Positions 7,239-15,851 of a stretch of 64,000 nt of DNA are shown here, in pieces; the stretch's first letter is position 1; each line of letters begins with the position of its first letter. The translations under genes and the position numbers were made by a program. The stretch comes from Sporosarcina pasteurii (lineage in GTDB: Bacteria; Bacillota; Bacilli; Bacillales_A; Planococcaceae), in assembly GCF_041295575.1 (NCBI RefSeq), contig NZ_CP160452.1, forward strand, positions 1,240,001 to 1,304,000, written 5' to 3'. The notes under the pieces are model-generated. The model worked only from the letters and a program-made list of their open reading frames with translations, had not been told where the DNA came from and ran no database searches.

Positions 7239-8435
7239 ATGGGGAGATTCGCATTGCGTCAAAGCCTCAATCTTAAAACAGTTAGCGCTGGGGTCGTTGC
7301 AGCGATTTTTGGTTGTACAGGACCCGCCCTCATTATTATCGGAGGTGCGACTAGTAACGGCTTGTCTTATTCCGAAACAATCAGTTGGATATTCGCTGTT
7401 TATTTTTTTAGCGGGTTACTGGGTATTTTTTTATCAATAAAATATCGTCAGCCTATCGCAGGAGCGCATTCGATTGCGGGAGCAGTATTAGTCGTGGGGT
7501 CTTTATCTTTTTTTACAATCAATGAGGCAGTAGGCGCTTATTTAGTTGCTCATTTATTGATTATACTATTAGGCACATCAGGTTTAATTGATAAAGTGAT
7601 GAACTGGTTGCCCGTCCCGATTGTCATGGGTATGATCGTTGGGGTGATGATCCGTTTTGCGACGGACATGATTACGTCGATAACGATTTCGCCGCTTTTA
7701 GCAGGCGGGGCAATTATTGCATTTTTACTCTCAATGCGGACTAAAATTCCTCCAGTATTATCTGCATTAATCCTATCTATTTTATTAGCAGTTTTGACAA
7801 ATCAATTTAAGATTGAAAGTATTTCAGAAGGATTCATTTTGCCGCAACTTATCATGCCAGTATTTAGTTTAGATGCCATTGTTTCGATAGCGATTCCCCT
7901 GGCAATCCTCATTATCTGTACAGAAAATGCACAAGCAACGGGTGTATTAATGGCACAAGGCTATAAACCGCCGAACAACGCGATGGCAATTTATGGTTCA
8001 ATCGTTGGGCTTGTCGGTTCATGTTTTGGGGGACATGCGATTAATATTGCTGGACCGATGACGGCCATTTGTTCCGATCAGGATGTAGGAGAAAAAGAAC
8101 ACCGGTATGCAGCCGCAGTCGTATGCGGTGGGCTATTCTCAACTTTCGGTTTGTTTGCGACGGTACTCGTCCCATTCATTATTGCCATGCCGAGCGTAAT
8201 TGTAAGTGTTATAGCGGGACTTGCCATGCTTGGTGTTTTAATTAATTCACTTAAAGCTGCTTTTTCAGCCAGTCATTTTCAAATGGGGGCTTTCTTTGCC
8301 TTGATTATTGGCATGTCAGGTATAAGTTTTTTTAACATCAGTGCACCGCTTTGGGCAATTGTCGGTAGTTTGATGGTTTCTTTTCTCGTTGAAAGAGAGC
8401 ATTTTACTTTGGGGAGAAAAGAAAAAGTAAATTGA
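7239..8435 (+). CDS. benE: BenE-family benzoate/aromatic acid:proton symporter
   Basis: A 398-residue membrane protein with about 11-12 predicted helices. The segments GCTGPALIIIGGATSNGLS, QPIAGAHSIAGAVLV and the central FGGHAINIAGPMTAIC match the BenE branch of the nucleobase/benzoate transporter superfamily. Known members import benzoate with protons. The ATG follows AGGGGGG at 5 nt. Placement just before the aromatic island, together with an AAHS-type MFS importer and a TRAP system further on, supports uptake of an aromatic carboxylate. It is separated from the GntP gene by 133 nt and ends in a strong bidirectional terminator. Confidence 0.85.
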   Translation: MGRFALRQSLNLKTVSAGVVAAIFGCTGPALIIIGGATSNGLSYSETISWIFAVYFFSGLLGIFLSIKYRQPIAGAHSIAGAVLVVGSLSFFTINEAVGAYLVAHLLIILLGTSGLIDKVMNWLPVPIVMGMIVGVMIRFATDMITSITISPLLAGGAIIAFLLSMRTKIPPVLSALILSILLAVLTNQFKIESISEGFILPQLIMPVFSLDAIVSIAIPLAILIICTENAQATGVLMAQGYKPPNNAMAIYGSIVGLVGSCFGGHAINIAGPMTAICSDQDVGEKEHRYAAAVVCGGLFSTFGLFATVLVPFIIAMPSVIVSVIAGLAMLGVLINSLKAAFSASHFQMGAFFALIIGMSGISFFNISAPLWAIVGSLMVSFLVEREHFTLGRKEKVN

Positions 8436-8470
8436 AAAAGAAACCAGCCAAAATGGGTTGGTTTCTTTTT
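8435..8470. terminator. Bidirectional terminator between benE and the convergent dehydrogenase
   Basis: The stem AAAGAAACCAGCC / GGGTTGGTTTCTTT carries A and T runs on both sides and can stop transcription from either direction. Confidence 0.9.
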
Positions 8471-8497
8471 CTAATGATATAATGATAATCAAAAATA

Positions 8498-9466
8498 CTA
8501 GTTTTTAGAAGATAGAACGGGTTCTTTATTTGCGTCCGCTTTTTGCTGCATCAACTTTAATAAATCTAAGAAATGATCGTCTCGCGTATGAATGGCTTGT
8601 TCGCCGTAATCATCATATTGATAAAACCCTTGATTCGTTCGAATTCCGTGCTGATTATGCTCCACCATGTCCGATAAAAATGAAGGCACCTCTCTCGTAT
8701 TCGATAAATCTTGCATAATGTTTCCGACCATGGCTTCCGTTGTTTGTAGGCCTGCCAAGTCTTGACTTTCCATCGGTCCACAAAATGCCCATTTAAAGCC
8801 CATGCTTCCTTTCATTGCGACATCAATATCTTCGGCGGTTGCAACTCCAGACTCGATTAAATGAAAAGCCTCACGCAACATCGCAACTTGAACACGGTTG
8901 ACAATAAATCCTGTAATTTCTTTTTTTAGTACAACAGGAGACTTTCCGATACCTTTCATCAAATCATACGTTGTTTCAACGACTGCTTCATCAGTATCTT
9001 CGACTTTTACAATTTCCACAATAGGTACGATTTGTGGTGGATTGAAAAAATGCGTAATGATAAATCTTTCTGGATGCTTTGCGTTTTTTGTTAACTCTTT
9101 TAACGGAAAAGTTGATGTGTTTGATGAAATAATTGTATTTTTGCTGACAGCGCTTTCAATAATCTCGTAAGTATCTAACTTCGTTTGAAGTACTTCTGGA
9201 ATGGATTCGAGAATAAAATCAGCATCCTGAATGGCTTCATGTAAATCCGTTTTATAAGTAATACGTGCCAATGCTTGGTTCATATCATTTTCTGTGAGCA
9301 TTGCCTTTTCTACCATAATCTTCAAGCTGTTCGTAATCATATCTTTCGCTTTCTCAAGTGATGTTTCGCGCCTTGCTTGAATACGTACGTTTTTTCCTGC
9401 TTGCGCAAATAATTGTGCAGCACCATGTCCCATAACTCCTGCTCCGAGTACTGTAATATTCTCCAT
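8498..9466 (-). CDS. 3-hydroxyacyl-CoA dehydrogenase family protein
   Basis: A 322-residue cytoplasmic NAD-dependent dehydrogenase of the HCDH family (single-domain type with Rossmann N-domain and helical C-domain). Seen are the nucleotide motif VLGAGVMGHGAAQLFAQAG, the SSNTST segment, the catalytic His in FFNPPQIVPIVEIV (HFFNPP) and the FIVNRVQVA signature of the C-terminal domain. The family oxidises L-3-hydroxyacyl-CoA or related hydroxy acids. RBS AAGGGG precedes the ATG. The gene lies convergent to benE and runs the same way as the LysR gene 169 nt upstream of it. Fatty acid, hydroxybutyryl-CoA or an aromatic-derived acyl-CoA could be the substrate. Confidence 0.88.
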   Translation of the reverse strand: MENITVLGAGVMGHGAAQLFAQAGKNVRIQARRETSLEKAKDMITNSLKIMVEKAMLTENDMNQALARITYKTDLHEAIQDADFILESIPEVLQTKLDTYEIIESAVSKNTIISSNTSTFPLKELTKNAKHPERFIITHFFNPPQIVPIVEIVKVEDTDEAVVETTYDLMKGIGKSPVVLKKEITGFIVNRVQVAMLREAFHLIESGVATAEDIDVAMKGSMGFKWAFCGPMESQDLAGLQTTEAMVGNIMQDLSNTREVPSFLSDMVEHNQHGIRTNQGFYQYDDYGEQAIHTRDDHFLDLLKLMQQKADANKEPVLSSKN

Positions 9467-9635
9467 TTCATTACCCCTTTTCCTTGCTAATTATTTATAT
9501 AACTGGATTTTGACACTTGAAAGAGTATCTTGTCAGTTATAATTTTCATTAGTATAGCATGTATCTTCTGAAAAGATTGTAATTTAAGTTAATTGTAGTG
9601 TTGCAATCCATATTAATAGACTTAAAAATCCCTTC

Positions 9636-10520
9636 TCACATGGTTTTTTCCATTTCATGATTAATAATAGAGTAAATGATTTTTTTAATAGGTTTGGCAA
9701 TGGCAGAGTTTTTCCTGTATTGTACATAAACTTTGTTTGGAATGTTGTCAATGCCTTCGATTTTTTTAACTACTAAATTTGTATCTATATGTTTATTAAT
9801 TCCAAGGGAAGGGGTTATGCCTATACCTAAGCCGCTTTCAACTAAGTTTTTTAACATCTCGTTATTATCAACTTCAATCCTCTTCACGTTCGGAATCCCT
9901 ATAAGTTTTTGTTCTATTTCAGACCATAATTTTGTATGTCGGCGATACCCGATGATTGTTTGTCCTTGTAAATCATTTAATCTAAGTGTTGTTTTTTCTG
10001 CTAGTGGATGATTTTTACTAAGTGCTGCGATAAGACGATTATCGAATAAATATTCAGAGATTAACTCTGGTTTATGTGATAAAACATTTCTTGTGAAGAC
10101 GAGATCAAATTCACCAGACAAAATTTGTTCATTTAAACTAACCGAGTCTTCTCCTTCGATGATAGTAATTCCTAAGTTATCAATATCAATCACAGAATTG
10201 ATAACCTCTGTAATAAAGGAATATGAATAGCCCGGAGAAAACCCAATCCTGACATTTGGATATTTAGCTGATCTCGTTACTTCTTTGGAATGATTCATAT
10301 AGGTTAATATACTTGTGGCATATTCTACGAAAATACTTCCTTCTTCAGTTAATGTAATTTGTCTGCCCACTCTTTCAAACAATTGGCAAACAAGTTCCTT
10401 TTCCAAGTTTTTAATTCTTGCAGTTACTGTAGGTTGGGTGACATTTAATAATTCAGCTGCCTTTGAGTAACTTTTGTGCTTAGCGATTGTTAGAAATGTC
10501 TCTAACTGAACTTTGTCCAT
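9636..10520 (-). CDS. LysR-type regulator, divergent to the aromatic operon
   Basis: A 294-residue LTTR. The N-terminal winged helix-turn-helix covers about residues 1-60 (LETFLTIAKHKSYSKAAELL, then QPTVTARIKNLEKEL), followed by a periplasmic-binding-like effector domain. The ATG at 10520 has AAGGAG 8 nt upstream; a GTG three codons earlier overlaps that spacing. It is transcribed away from the Rieske oxygenase operon across a 491-bp region containing an ATAG-N4-CTAT palindrome and a promoter-like element. This is the classic layout of an LTTR activating a divergent catabolic operon in response to a pathway metabolite. The inducer is unknown. Confidence 0.88.
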   Translation of the reverse strand: MDKVQLETFLTIAKHKSYSKAAELLNVTQPTVTARIKNLEKELVCQLFERVGRQITLTEEGSIFVEYATSILTYMNHSKEVTRSAKYPNVRIGFSPGYSYSFITEVINSVIDIDNLGITIIEGEDSVSLNEQILSGEFDLVFTRNVLSHKPELISEYLFDNRLIAALSKNHPLAEKTTLRLNDLQGQTIIGYRRHTKLWSEIEQKLIGIPNVKRIEVDNNEMLKNLVESGLGIGITPSLGINKHIDTNLVVKKIEGIDNIPNKVYVQYRKNSAIAKPIKKIIYSIINHEMEKTM

Positions 10521-10681
10521 ATGTATCACTCCTTAAAGTTTTTCTTCTGTCAAATGAATTTTTTTCTAATTCCTTGCAACCTCCGAGTCTAAGAGGGGAG
10601 GTGCAAGTTCGGGTTAACAAATGAATAGAAAAAATTTTGAATATAAGGGTGAAACTAAAAAAAAATCAATTGGTCTTTCAC

Positions 10682-10695
10682 TATAGTAGACTATA
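10682..10695 (+). promoter_or_regulatory. Candidate LysR binding palindrome and promoter
   Basis: TATAG-TAGA-CTATA is a perfect palindrome ending 3 bp before a TTGGAC -35-like hexamer. A 16-bp spacer leads to AATATT. A site just upstream of -35 is where LTTR activators normally contact RNA polymerase. The binding protein is inferred to be the divergent LysR product. Confidence 0.4.
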
Positions 10696-10817
10696 TACTT
10701 GGACTAGGTCAAATTTATAGAATATTCAATTCGTTCGAGACGCTTTAAGCTCAATCAGGTTTCTAATGGGGATGATTGCGGTGCCAACGTAGGAAGTGGA
10801 TAGAAAAATGGGTTACA

Positions 10818-10831
10818 TGTAAGCGTTTTCC
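10818..10831 (+). promoter_or_regulatory. cre-like CcpA site in the aromatic operon leader
   Basis: TGTAAGCGTTTTCC fits the cre consensus TGWAANCGNTNWCA at all but the last base. It lies about 90 bp downstream of the presumed start point, where CcpA could act as a roadblock and impose glucose repression. Confidence 0.5.
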
Positions 10832-11011
10832 GTTAGAGGTTTTGTAAAGTATTAGAATCCATTTAGCAGGATGATAGGGCAACTAAACCTATTGTTCCTA
10901 TTGGAAAAGTGATGTATCCATTTGTGACGGATGCATACTGAAGCTAGAATTGGAGTTTCAATTAAAAGTACTTCACAAATAATGTTTTTAAAGAAATAAG
11001 GAGGAAAACAA

Positions 11012-12298
11012 ATGAGCAAATACGTAATTGAAAATCAGGAAAAGTGCGAGTTTTTAGTTCACCGAAGCGCATTTACGTCACAGGAGATTTTGGAAAAGGA
11101 AAGAGAAGAAATTTTTAGCAAGTGCTGGTTGTTTATTGGTCATGAAACTGAAATTCCGAAAAAAGGTGATTTCAAACGTAAAAAGGTAGGCGGCAGAAAC
11201 CTACTCTTTACACGTGGAAGTGATGATGTGATTAGAGTTTTATATAACTCATGTCCACATCGCGGTGCACTTGTTTGTCGTGAAGATGAAGGAAATACAA
11301 GAGTGTTTCGCTGCTTCTACCACGCATGGAGTTTTAAAAACGACGGCGAGTTAGTCGGAATGCCTGGTAAAGATGGTTTCGCGGATGATTTTAACTGTGA
11401 TGGCGCTAAAAATATGAAACAAGTTGAGCGTCTTGAAAGTTATCGCGGCCTAATGTTTGTCAACTTCGATGAGAATGCTGTTTCTCTTGAGGAGTACCTA
11501 GGCAACGCGAAAGAGTATATCGACTTAGTCGCAGATCAATCTGAGCTTGGCATGGAAGCACTTAATGATCCTCAAGAGTATAGTGTACGGGCAAACTGGA
11601 AGTTAATTGGAGAAAACAGTGTTGACTTATATCACGGAATGCCGACGCATAAAACTTATTTCGATATCAAAATGGAGCAAGATGCTAACGCTAAAAATGT
11701 AAAGCTTGAAGGAATTGGAAAAGATTTAGGGAACGGACATGCGGTAATGGAATACACATCTCCATGGGGTAGGCCGGTTGCTCGTTGGACTCCTGCTTGG
11801 GATGAAGAAGATAAAAAAGAAATCGATGAAATTAAACAGAAACTAGTTGAAAGGTTTGGCGAGGAAAGAGCAGACAGAATTGCCAACTACAACCGAAACA
11901 TCCTCATTTTCCCGAACCTAGTCATTAATGACATCATGGCTATTACACTGCGTACTTATTATCCAGTTGAGCCAGGCTACATGGAAGTAACAGGTTATTC
12001 CTTAGCACCAGTTGGAGAAAGTGAGAAGTCCAGATTGATGAGAAACGAAAACTTCCTTGAGTTCTTAGGACCAGGCGGATTTGCATCTCCAGATGACAAC
12101 GAAGCGCTTGAACTTTGTCAAGAAGGTTACTTGAACAATACTGGGGTCGAATGGAATGACATCTCTAAAGGAATGAACCGCATGAACAATGGCGAGCAGC
12201 CGCATGCAACAGATGAGGAGCAAATGCGTAGCTTCTGGAGACAGTGGAATAAAATTATATCGAAAGATGTCAAAGAAAAAGAGGAGGCACTAGTATGA
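11012..12298 (+). CDS. Aromatic ring-hydroxylating dioxygenase, alpha (Rieske) subunit
   Basis: A 428-residue large subunit of a Rieske non-heme iron oxygenase. The Rieske [2Fe-2S] ligands are C81, H83, C101 and H104 (CPHRG ... CFYHAW, C-x-H-x17-C-x2-H). The mononuclear iron motif follows with D205, H208 and H213 (ENSVDLYHGMPTH), including the Asp that bridges electrons between subunits. AAGGAGG precedes the ATG. The 3' end overlaps the beta-subunit gene by 4 bp, indicating coupled translation. The enzyme adds O2 across an aromatic ring. Substrate cannot be read from sequence: anthranilate-, benzoate-, cumate- or substituted-benzoate-type acids are candidates given the acid transporters nearby. 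No diol dehydrogenase follows, which favours a substrate whose product re-aromatises spontaneously. Confidence 0.92.
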   Translation: MSKYVIENQEKCEFLVHRSAFTSQEILEKEREEIFSKCWLFIGHETEIPKKGDFKRKKVGGRNLLFTRGSDDVIRVLYNSCPHRGALVCREDEGNTRVFRCFYHAWSFKNDGELVGMPGKDGFADDFNCDGAKNMKQVERLESYRGLMFVNFDENAVSLEEYLGNAKEYIDLVADQSELGMEALNDPQEYSVRANWKLIGENSVDLYHGMPTHKTYFDIKMEQDANAKNVKLEGIGKDLGNGHAVMEYTSPWGRPVARWTPAWDEEDKKEIDEIKQKLVERFGEERADRIANYNRNILIFPNLVINDIMAITLRTYYPVEPGYMEVTGYSLAPVGESEKSRLMRNENFLEFLGPGGFASPDDNEALELCQEGYLNNTGVEWNDISKGMNRMNNGEQPHATDEEQMRSFWRQWNKIISKDVKEKEEALV

Positions 12299-12774
12299 CG
12301 AAAACTCGCGCGGAAATCGAAGCATTTTTATATCATGAAAATGAATTGCTAGACGAATGGAAATTAGAAGAGTGGGCTGCATTATTTACGGATACCGGAA
12401 GTTATCTGATTCCACCGCTTAAAAATCCAACAGCAAATCCGGCAACATCATTATTTTACGTCCATGACGATCGTAAGAGATTGGAAGATAGAGCAAAAAG
12501 ATTATTGAAAAAAGAAGCGCATGTTGAATATCCGCATTCCAAAACGTTGCGTAACATTAGCAACGTCAGAATTAAAAGCCAGGAAGACAATAAAATTGTT
12601 GTAAGGTGTAATTTTACTACTTACAGAACAAAACGTGATGTGATTGATACTTTTATAGGTGTTCAAGATTATCATTTAATTGTTGAAAATGATGCGCTTA
12701 AAATCCAAGAAAAGAAAGTAACACTACAACTAGATAGCTTACGGCCACATGGAAAAATAAGCCTTATATTATGA
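12295..12774 (+). CDS. Aromatic ring-hydroxylating dioxygenase, beta subunit
   Basis: A 159-residue small subunit of the SnoaL-like/NTF2 fold family that forms alpha3beta3 hexamers with Rieske alpha subunits. It starts with the usual amphipathic helix (EIEAFLYHENELLDEWKLEEW) followed by a D/G-rich sheet segment, and ends with a LDSLRPHGKISLIL strand. It has no cofactor ligands and plays a structural and substrate-shaping role. The ATG overlaps the alpha stop as ATGA, with GAGGAGG-like purines inside the alpha 3' end acting as ribosome binding site. A hairpin at 12830-12873 separates it from the reductase gene. Confidence 0.9.
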   Translation: MTKTRAEIEAFLYHENELLDEWKLEEWAALFTDTGSYLIPPLKNPTANPATSLFYVHDDRKRLEDRAKRLLKKEAHVEYPHSKTLRNISNVRIKSQEDNKIVVRCNFTTYRTKRDVIDTFIGVQDYHLIVENDALKIQEKKVTLQLDSLRPHGKISLIL

Positions 12775-12829
12775 ATTACGGCTAAACATATGCGGTCTAA
12801 TTGTTTAAAGGCCGCTACATATTCCTTAG

Positions 12830-12873
12830 TTAACGGCGCGGCCTGGTATTAATTTCGAATAATGCGCCGTTAA
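12830..12873 (+). terminator. Intra-operon hairpin after the oxygenase subunits
   Basis: A perfect 10-bp stem TTAACGGCGC / GCGCCGTTAA with a 24-nt loop is followed by the weak T-rich TTTATTGG. It may be a leaky terminator or an mRNA-stabilising end that sets oxygenase expression above the redox partners. Confidence 0.5.
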
Positions 12874-12908
12874 TTTATTGGAAAATTTTTAGTAAGGAGG
12901 TTCAAAAT

Positions 12909-13952
12909 ATGAATTATCAGTCTGAAGTCGTTGATATGACGATTATCGGTGGCGGGCCTGTTGGGTTATTTACTGCATTTTATGCGGGAATGCGGCAGGC
13001 ATCAGTGAAAATCATTGAAAGTCTTCCCCAATTAGGTGGGCAACTGTCAGCACTCTATCCTGAAAAATACATTTATGATATTGCTGGGTTTCCAAAGATT
13101 AGTGCGCAAGACCTTGTTGACCGACTCACTGAACAAATGCATCAGTTTGATCCAATCATTTGTACGGGACAGTCTGTAGAGGTTGTTGAGAAAGAAGGCG
13201 ATATTTTTAAAATCACAACGAGCAAAGAAATCCATTACTCCAAAACGATTATTATTACAGCAGGTAATGGGGCATTTCAACCTCGTAAAATGAATATCGA
13301 AAGTGAAGAGAAGTTTGCGGATAAAAACCTTCATTACTTCGTTCAAGATTTACAGCAGTTTGCCGACAAAAAAGTCGTTCTTTTTGGCGGGGGAGATTCG
13401 GCAGTGGATTGGGCGTTAATGCTTGAGCCTATTGCAGAGAAAGTTACGTTAATTCATAGAAGAGATAAATTCCGTGCACATGAGCATAGTGTTGAGTTGC
13501 TAAAACAGTCGAATGTAGAGATATTGACTCCATACGTTCCGGTTGAGTTAGTGGGTGATGAACGAATCGAAAAAGTCATCGTCAAAGAAACGAGAGGCGA
13601 GGAAACTTTAGAAATTGAAGCAGACGATGTACTCGTCAATTATGGCTTTGTTTCATCGCTTGGACCAATAAAAAATTGGGGATTAGAAATCGATAAAAAC
13701 TCCATTGTTGTTAATTCAAAGATGGAAACGAATATTGAAGGGATCTATGCGACTGGAGACATTTGCACGTATGACGGCAAAGTGAAGTTGATTGCTACTG
13801 GATTTGGGGAGTCACCAATCGCTGTTAGTAATGCAAAGGTTTATATAGATCCAACAGCCCGCGTGCAGACACAGCATAGTACGACGCTCATGGAGAGTAA
13901 AGAATTTAAAAAGAAAACAACGAAAGCGAAAGAAACTGTAGGCATCTCATAA
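12909..13952 (+). CDS. Thioredoxin-reductase-like ferredoxin-NADP(+) reductase
   Basis: A 347-residue flavoprotein of the YumC/TrxR-like FNR type. It has the FAD motif [14 protein letters not shown] near the N-terminus, the NADP motif [12 protein letters not shown] about residue 160, and the C-terminal ATGDI FAD segment. It lacks the CxxC pair of true thioredoxin reductases. Such enzymes move electrons from NADPH to ferredoxin in the cytoplasm. AAGGAGG precedes the ATG. Between the oxygenase genes and a ferredoxin gene, its likely job is reduction of that ferredoxin for ring hydroxylation. This differs from the plant-type or GR-type reductases common in proteobacterial Rieske systems. Confidence 0.9.
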   Translation: MNYQSEVVDMTIIGGGPVGLFTAFYAGMRQASVKIIESLPQLGGQLSALYPEKYIYDIAGFPKISAQDLVDRLTEQMHQFDPIICTGQSVEVVEKEGDIFKITTSKEIHYSKTIIITAGNGAFQPRKMNIESEEKFADKNLHYFVQDLQQFADKKVVLFGGGDSAVDWALMLEPIAEKVTLIHRRDKFRAHEHSVELLKQSNVEILTPYVPVELVGDERIEKVIVKETRGEETLEIEADDVLVNYGFVSSLGPIKNWGLEIDKNSIVVNSKMETNIEGIYATGDICTYDGKVKLIATGFGESPIAVSNAKVYIDPTARVQTQHSTTLMESKEFKKKTTKAKETVGIS

Positions 13953-14048
13953 TCATGAGAAAATGCACTGTTCGGAAATACCCGATTTAGTGAAATTGGA
14001 AATGTGTAGATGAATCAGATCAGAAACACAAAATACGGGGGTGTATAG

Positions 14049-14300
14049 ATGGCAAAGTACACAATAGTTGACCAGGATACATGTATTGCTTGCGGTGCAT
14101 GTGCAATTGCCGCGCCGGATTTATTCGATTATGACGATGAGGGCATTTCCTTTGGACTTCTGGATAATAACAAAGGAATTACGCCTGTAGTAGATGAAGA
14201 AATGATTGACGAATTAGAAGATGCTTATGAAAGCTGTCCATCTAATTCAATTCAAATGTCTGATGAACCTTTTAGTAGTGAAAAAGAGGAAGCTAGTTAA
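14049..14300 (+). CDS. Single-cluster [4Fe-4S] ferredoxin
   Basis: An 83-residue acidic ferredoxin. The cluster ligands are C12, C15 and C18 (CIACGAC) plus C63 (ESCPS), the Bacillus-type single [4Fe-4S] arrangement. The [12 protein letters not shown] segment after the first three Cys is typical of that family. The C-terminal tail is rich in Asp and Glu. The ATG follows GGGGGTG at 7 nt. It lies between the FNR and the semialdehyde dehydrogenase genes in the same direction, so it is the best candidate for electron carrier to the Rieske oxygenase. Most characterised Rieske oxygenases use [2Fe-2S] ferredoxins, so this pairing is unusual. Confidence 0.9.
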   Translation: MAKYTIVDQDTCIACGACAIAAPDLFDYDDEGISFGLLDNNKGITPVVDEEMIDELEDAYESCPSNSIQMSDEPFSSEKEEAS

Positions 14301-14369
14301 CTAATCATCATACATCTTGGGGAATCGCACCGTTTATCAGGTTAAAAAATGATTAGGGAGGAATTTTGA

Positions 14370-15836
14370 ATGGTTACGAAAACAAAAGTGCAAGCAATCG
14401 ACTGCCGTCATTTTATTGGTGGACAGTATGTGGAAATAGAGGAAGGAAAAAGCTTTGAAAATATAAACCCAGCTACGGAAGAAGTTCTTGGACTTGTCGC
14501 AGAAGGTGGAAAAGCAGAAGTAGATCTTGCGGTTAAAGCTGCTCGAAAAGCACTTAAAGGACCTTGGAAAGATGCAACGCTTGAAGAACGGTCCAAAATT
14601 CTTCGTAAAGTCGGGGATTTAATTCTAGAAAGACAGGAAGAATTAGCACGTCTTGAGTGTTTGGATACTGGGAAACCTCTTTCGCTAACGAACACAATTG
14701 ATATACCGAGGGCTGCTTATAACTTCCACCATTTTGCAGATTACATTATTTCAGTTGGAACAGAAGCTTATCAACAGGAAGATCGAAATGCTTTACATTA
14801 TTCAGTACGCAAGCCAGTAGGGGTTGTCGGCATTATTAAACCGTGGAACTTGCCGTTGCTACTTTTAACTTGGAAATTAGCTCCTGCTTTAGGAATGGGA
14901 AACACAGCGGTTATTAAACCAGCTGAGTGGACACCGATGACGGCAACTGTCCTGATGGAAATTCTTAAAGACGCGGGTGTTCCGGACGGAGTTGTAAACC
15001 TTGTTCATGGATTTGGTCCAAATTCGGCAGGTGGCGCGATTTCTGAACATCCGGACGTCGATGCAATTTCCTTCATTGGTGAGCCAAGTACGGGTTCTGC
15101 AATTATGAAAGCAGGCGCAGCTACGCTGAAAAAGCTTTCCTTTGAACTAGGTGGTAAAAATCCAAACATTATCTTTGCAGATGCGGATTTAGATGAGGTT
15201 GTTGAGACAACAATCAGATCCAGTTTTATTAACCAAGGTCAAGTGTGCCTATGTGGCTCCCGTATTTATGTAGAGAGACCTGCTTATGAGGCATTTTTAG
15301 AGAAGTTTGTTGCAAAAACAAAAGAATTAACAGTTGGTAAACCTTTTGAAGAAGGTACAAACGTTGGCTCACTCGTCAGTAAAGAACATTATGAGCGTGT
15401 ACTTAGCTACGTAGAAATTGCACGTGAAGAAGGCGGTACATTCTTAACGGGCGGCAATCGTCCAAAAGGATTGGAAAAAGGATACTACTTAGAACCAACG
15501 ATTATTACTGGATTAGATCGCAACTCTCGTTGTGTAAGAGAAGAAATTTTCGGGCCAGTTGTAACTGTTGTTCCTTTTGATACAGAAGAAGAAGTGATCG
15601 AGCAAGCGAATGATACACATTACGGCCTAAGTGCATCCATCTGGACGAATGATGTCAGACGTGCACATCGTGTCGCACATCAAATTGAAGCTGGAATGGT
15701 TTGGGTAAATACATGGTTCCTACGAGATTTAAGAACACCATTTGGTGGGATGAAACATAGCGGAATTGGTAGAACTGGTGGCATGCACAGCATTGATTTC
15801 TATTCCGAGTTATCGAATATTACGATTAAGTTGTAA
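14370..15836 (+). CDS. dmpC: 2-hydroxymuconate-6-semialdehyde dehydrogenase
   Basis: A 488-residue NAD-dependent aldehyde dehydrogenase. It shows the GIIKPWNLPLLLLTWKLAPAL substrate and cofactor segment, the catalytic Glu in ELGGKNPNIIFADAD and the catalytic Cys in QGQVCLCGSR. It oxidises 2-hydroxymuconate semialdehyde to 4-oxalocrotonate (2-hydroxymuconate), committing the ring-cleavage product to the oxalocrotonate branch. The specific assignment rests on its place at the head of a dmpCEFGHI-ordered set and on general similarity to XylG/DmpC/PraB. A 2-aminomuconate semialdehyde dehydrogenase is a close alternative. GGGAGG precedes the ATG. The hydratase gene starts 15 nt later. Confidence 0.85.
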   Translation: MVTKTKVQAIDCRHFIGGQYVEIEEGKSFENINPATEEVLGLVAEGGKAEVDLAVKAARKALKGPWKDATLEERSKILRKVGDLILERQEELARLECLDTGKPLSLTNTIDIPRAAYNFHHFADYIISVGTEAYQQEDRNALHYSVRKPVGVVGIIKPWNLPLLLLTWKLAPALGMGNTAVIKPAEWTPMTATVLMEILKDAGVPDGVVNLVHGFGPNSAGGAISEHPDVDAISFIGEPSTGSAIMKAGAATLKKLSFELGGKNPNIIFADADLDEVVETTIRSSFINQGQVCLCGSRIYVERPAYEAFLEKFVAKTKELTVGKPFEEGTNVGSLVSKEHYERVLSYVEIAREEGGTFLTGGNRPKGLEKGYYLEPTIITGLDRNSRCVREEIFGPVVTVVPFDTEEEVIEQANDTHYGLSASIWTNDVRRAHRVAHQIEAGMVWVNTWFLRDLRTPFGGMKHSGIGRTGGMHSIDFYSELSNITIKL

Positions 15837-15851
15837 AAGGAAGTGTGATGA

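Larger units (their letters stand above)
10521..11011. other. Divergent control region of the aromatic operon
   Basis: The 0.49-kb gap holds no gene. It contains a hairpin CTTGCAACCTCC / GGAGGTGCAAG (10573-10607), the palindrome at 10682-10695, a possible promoter (TTGGAC at 10699-10704 with AATATT at 10721-10726) and a cre box at 10818-10831. The long leader before 11012 could also hold an attenuator, but no terminator is seen. Confidence 0.6.

Noticed and set aside
10530..11011. Riboswitch or T-box in the operon leader
   Set aside because: Only a simple hairpin and operator-like palindromes are visible; no conserved T-box or riboswitch core was found.
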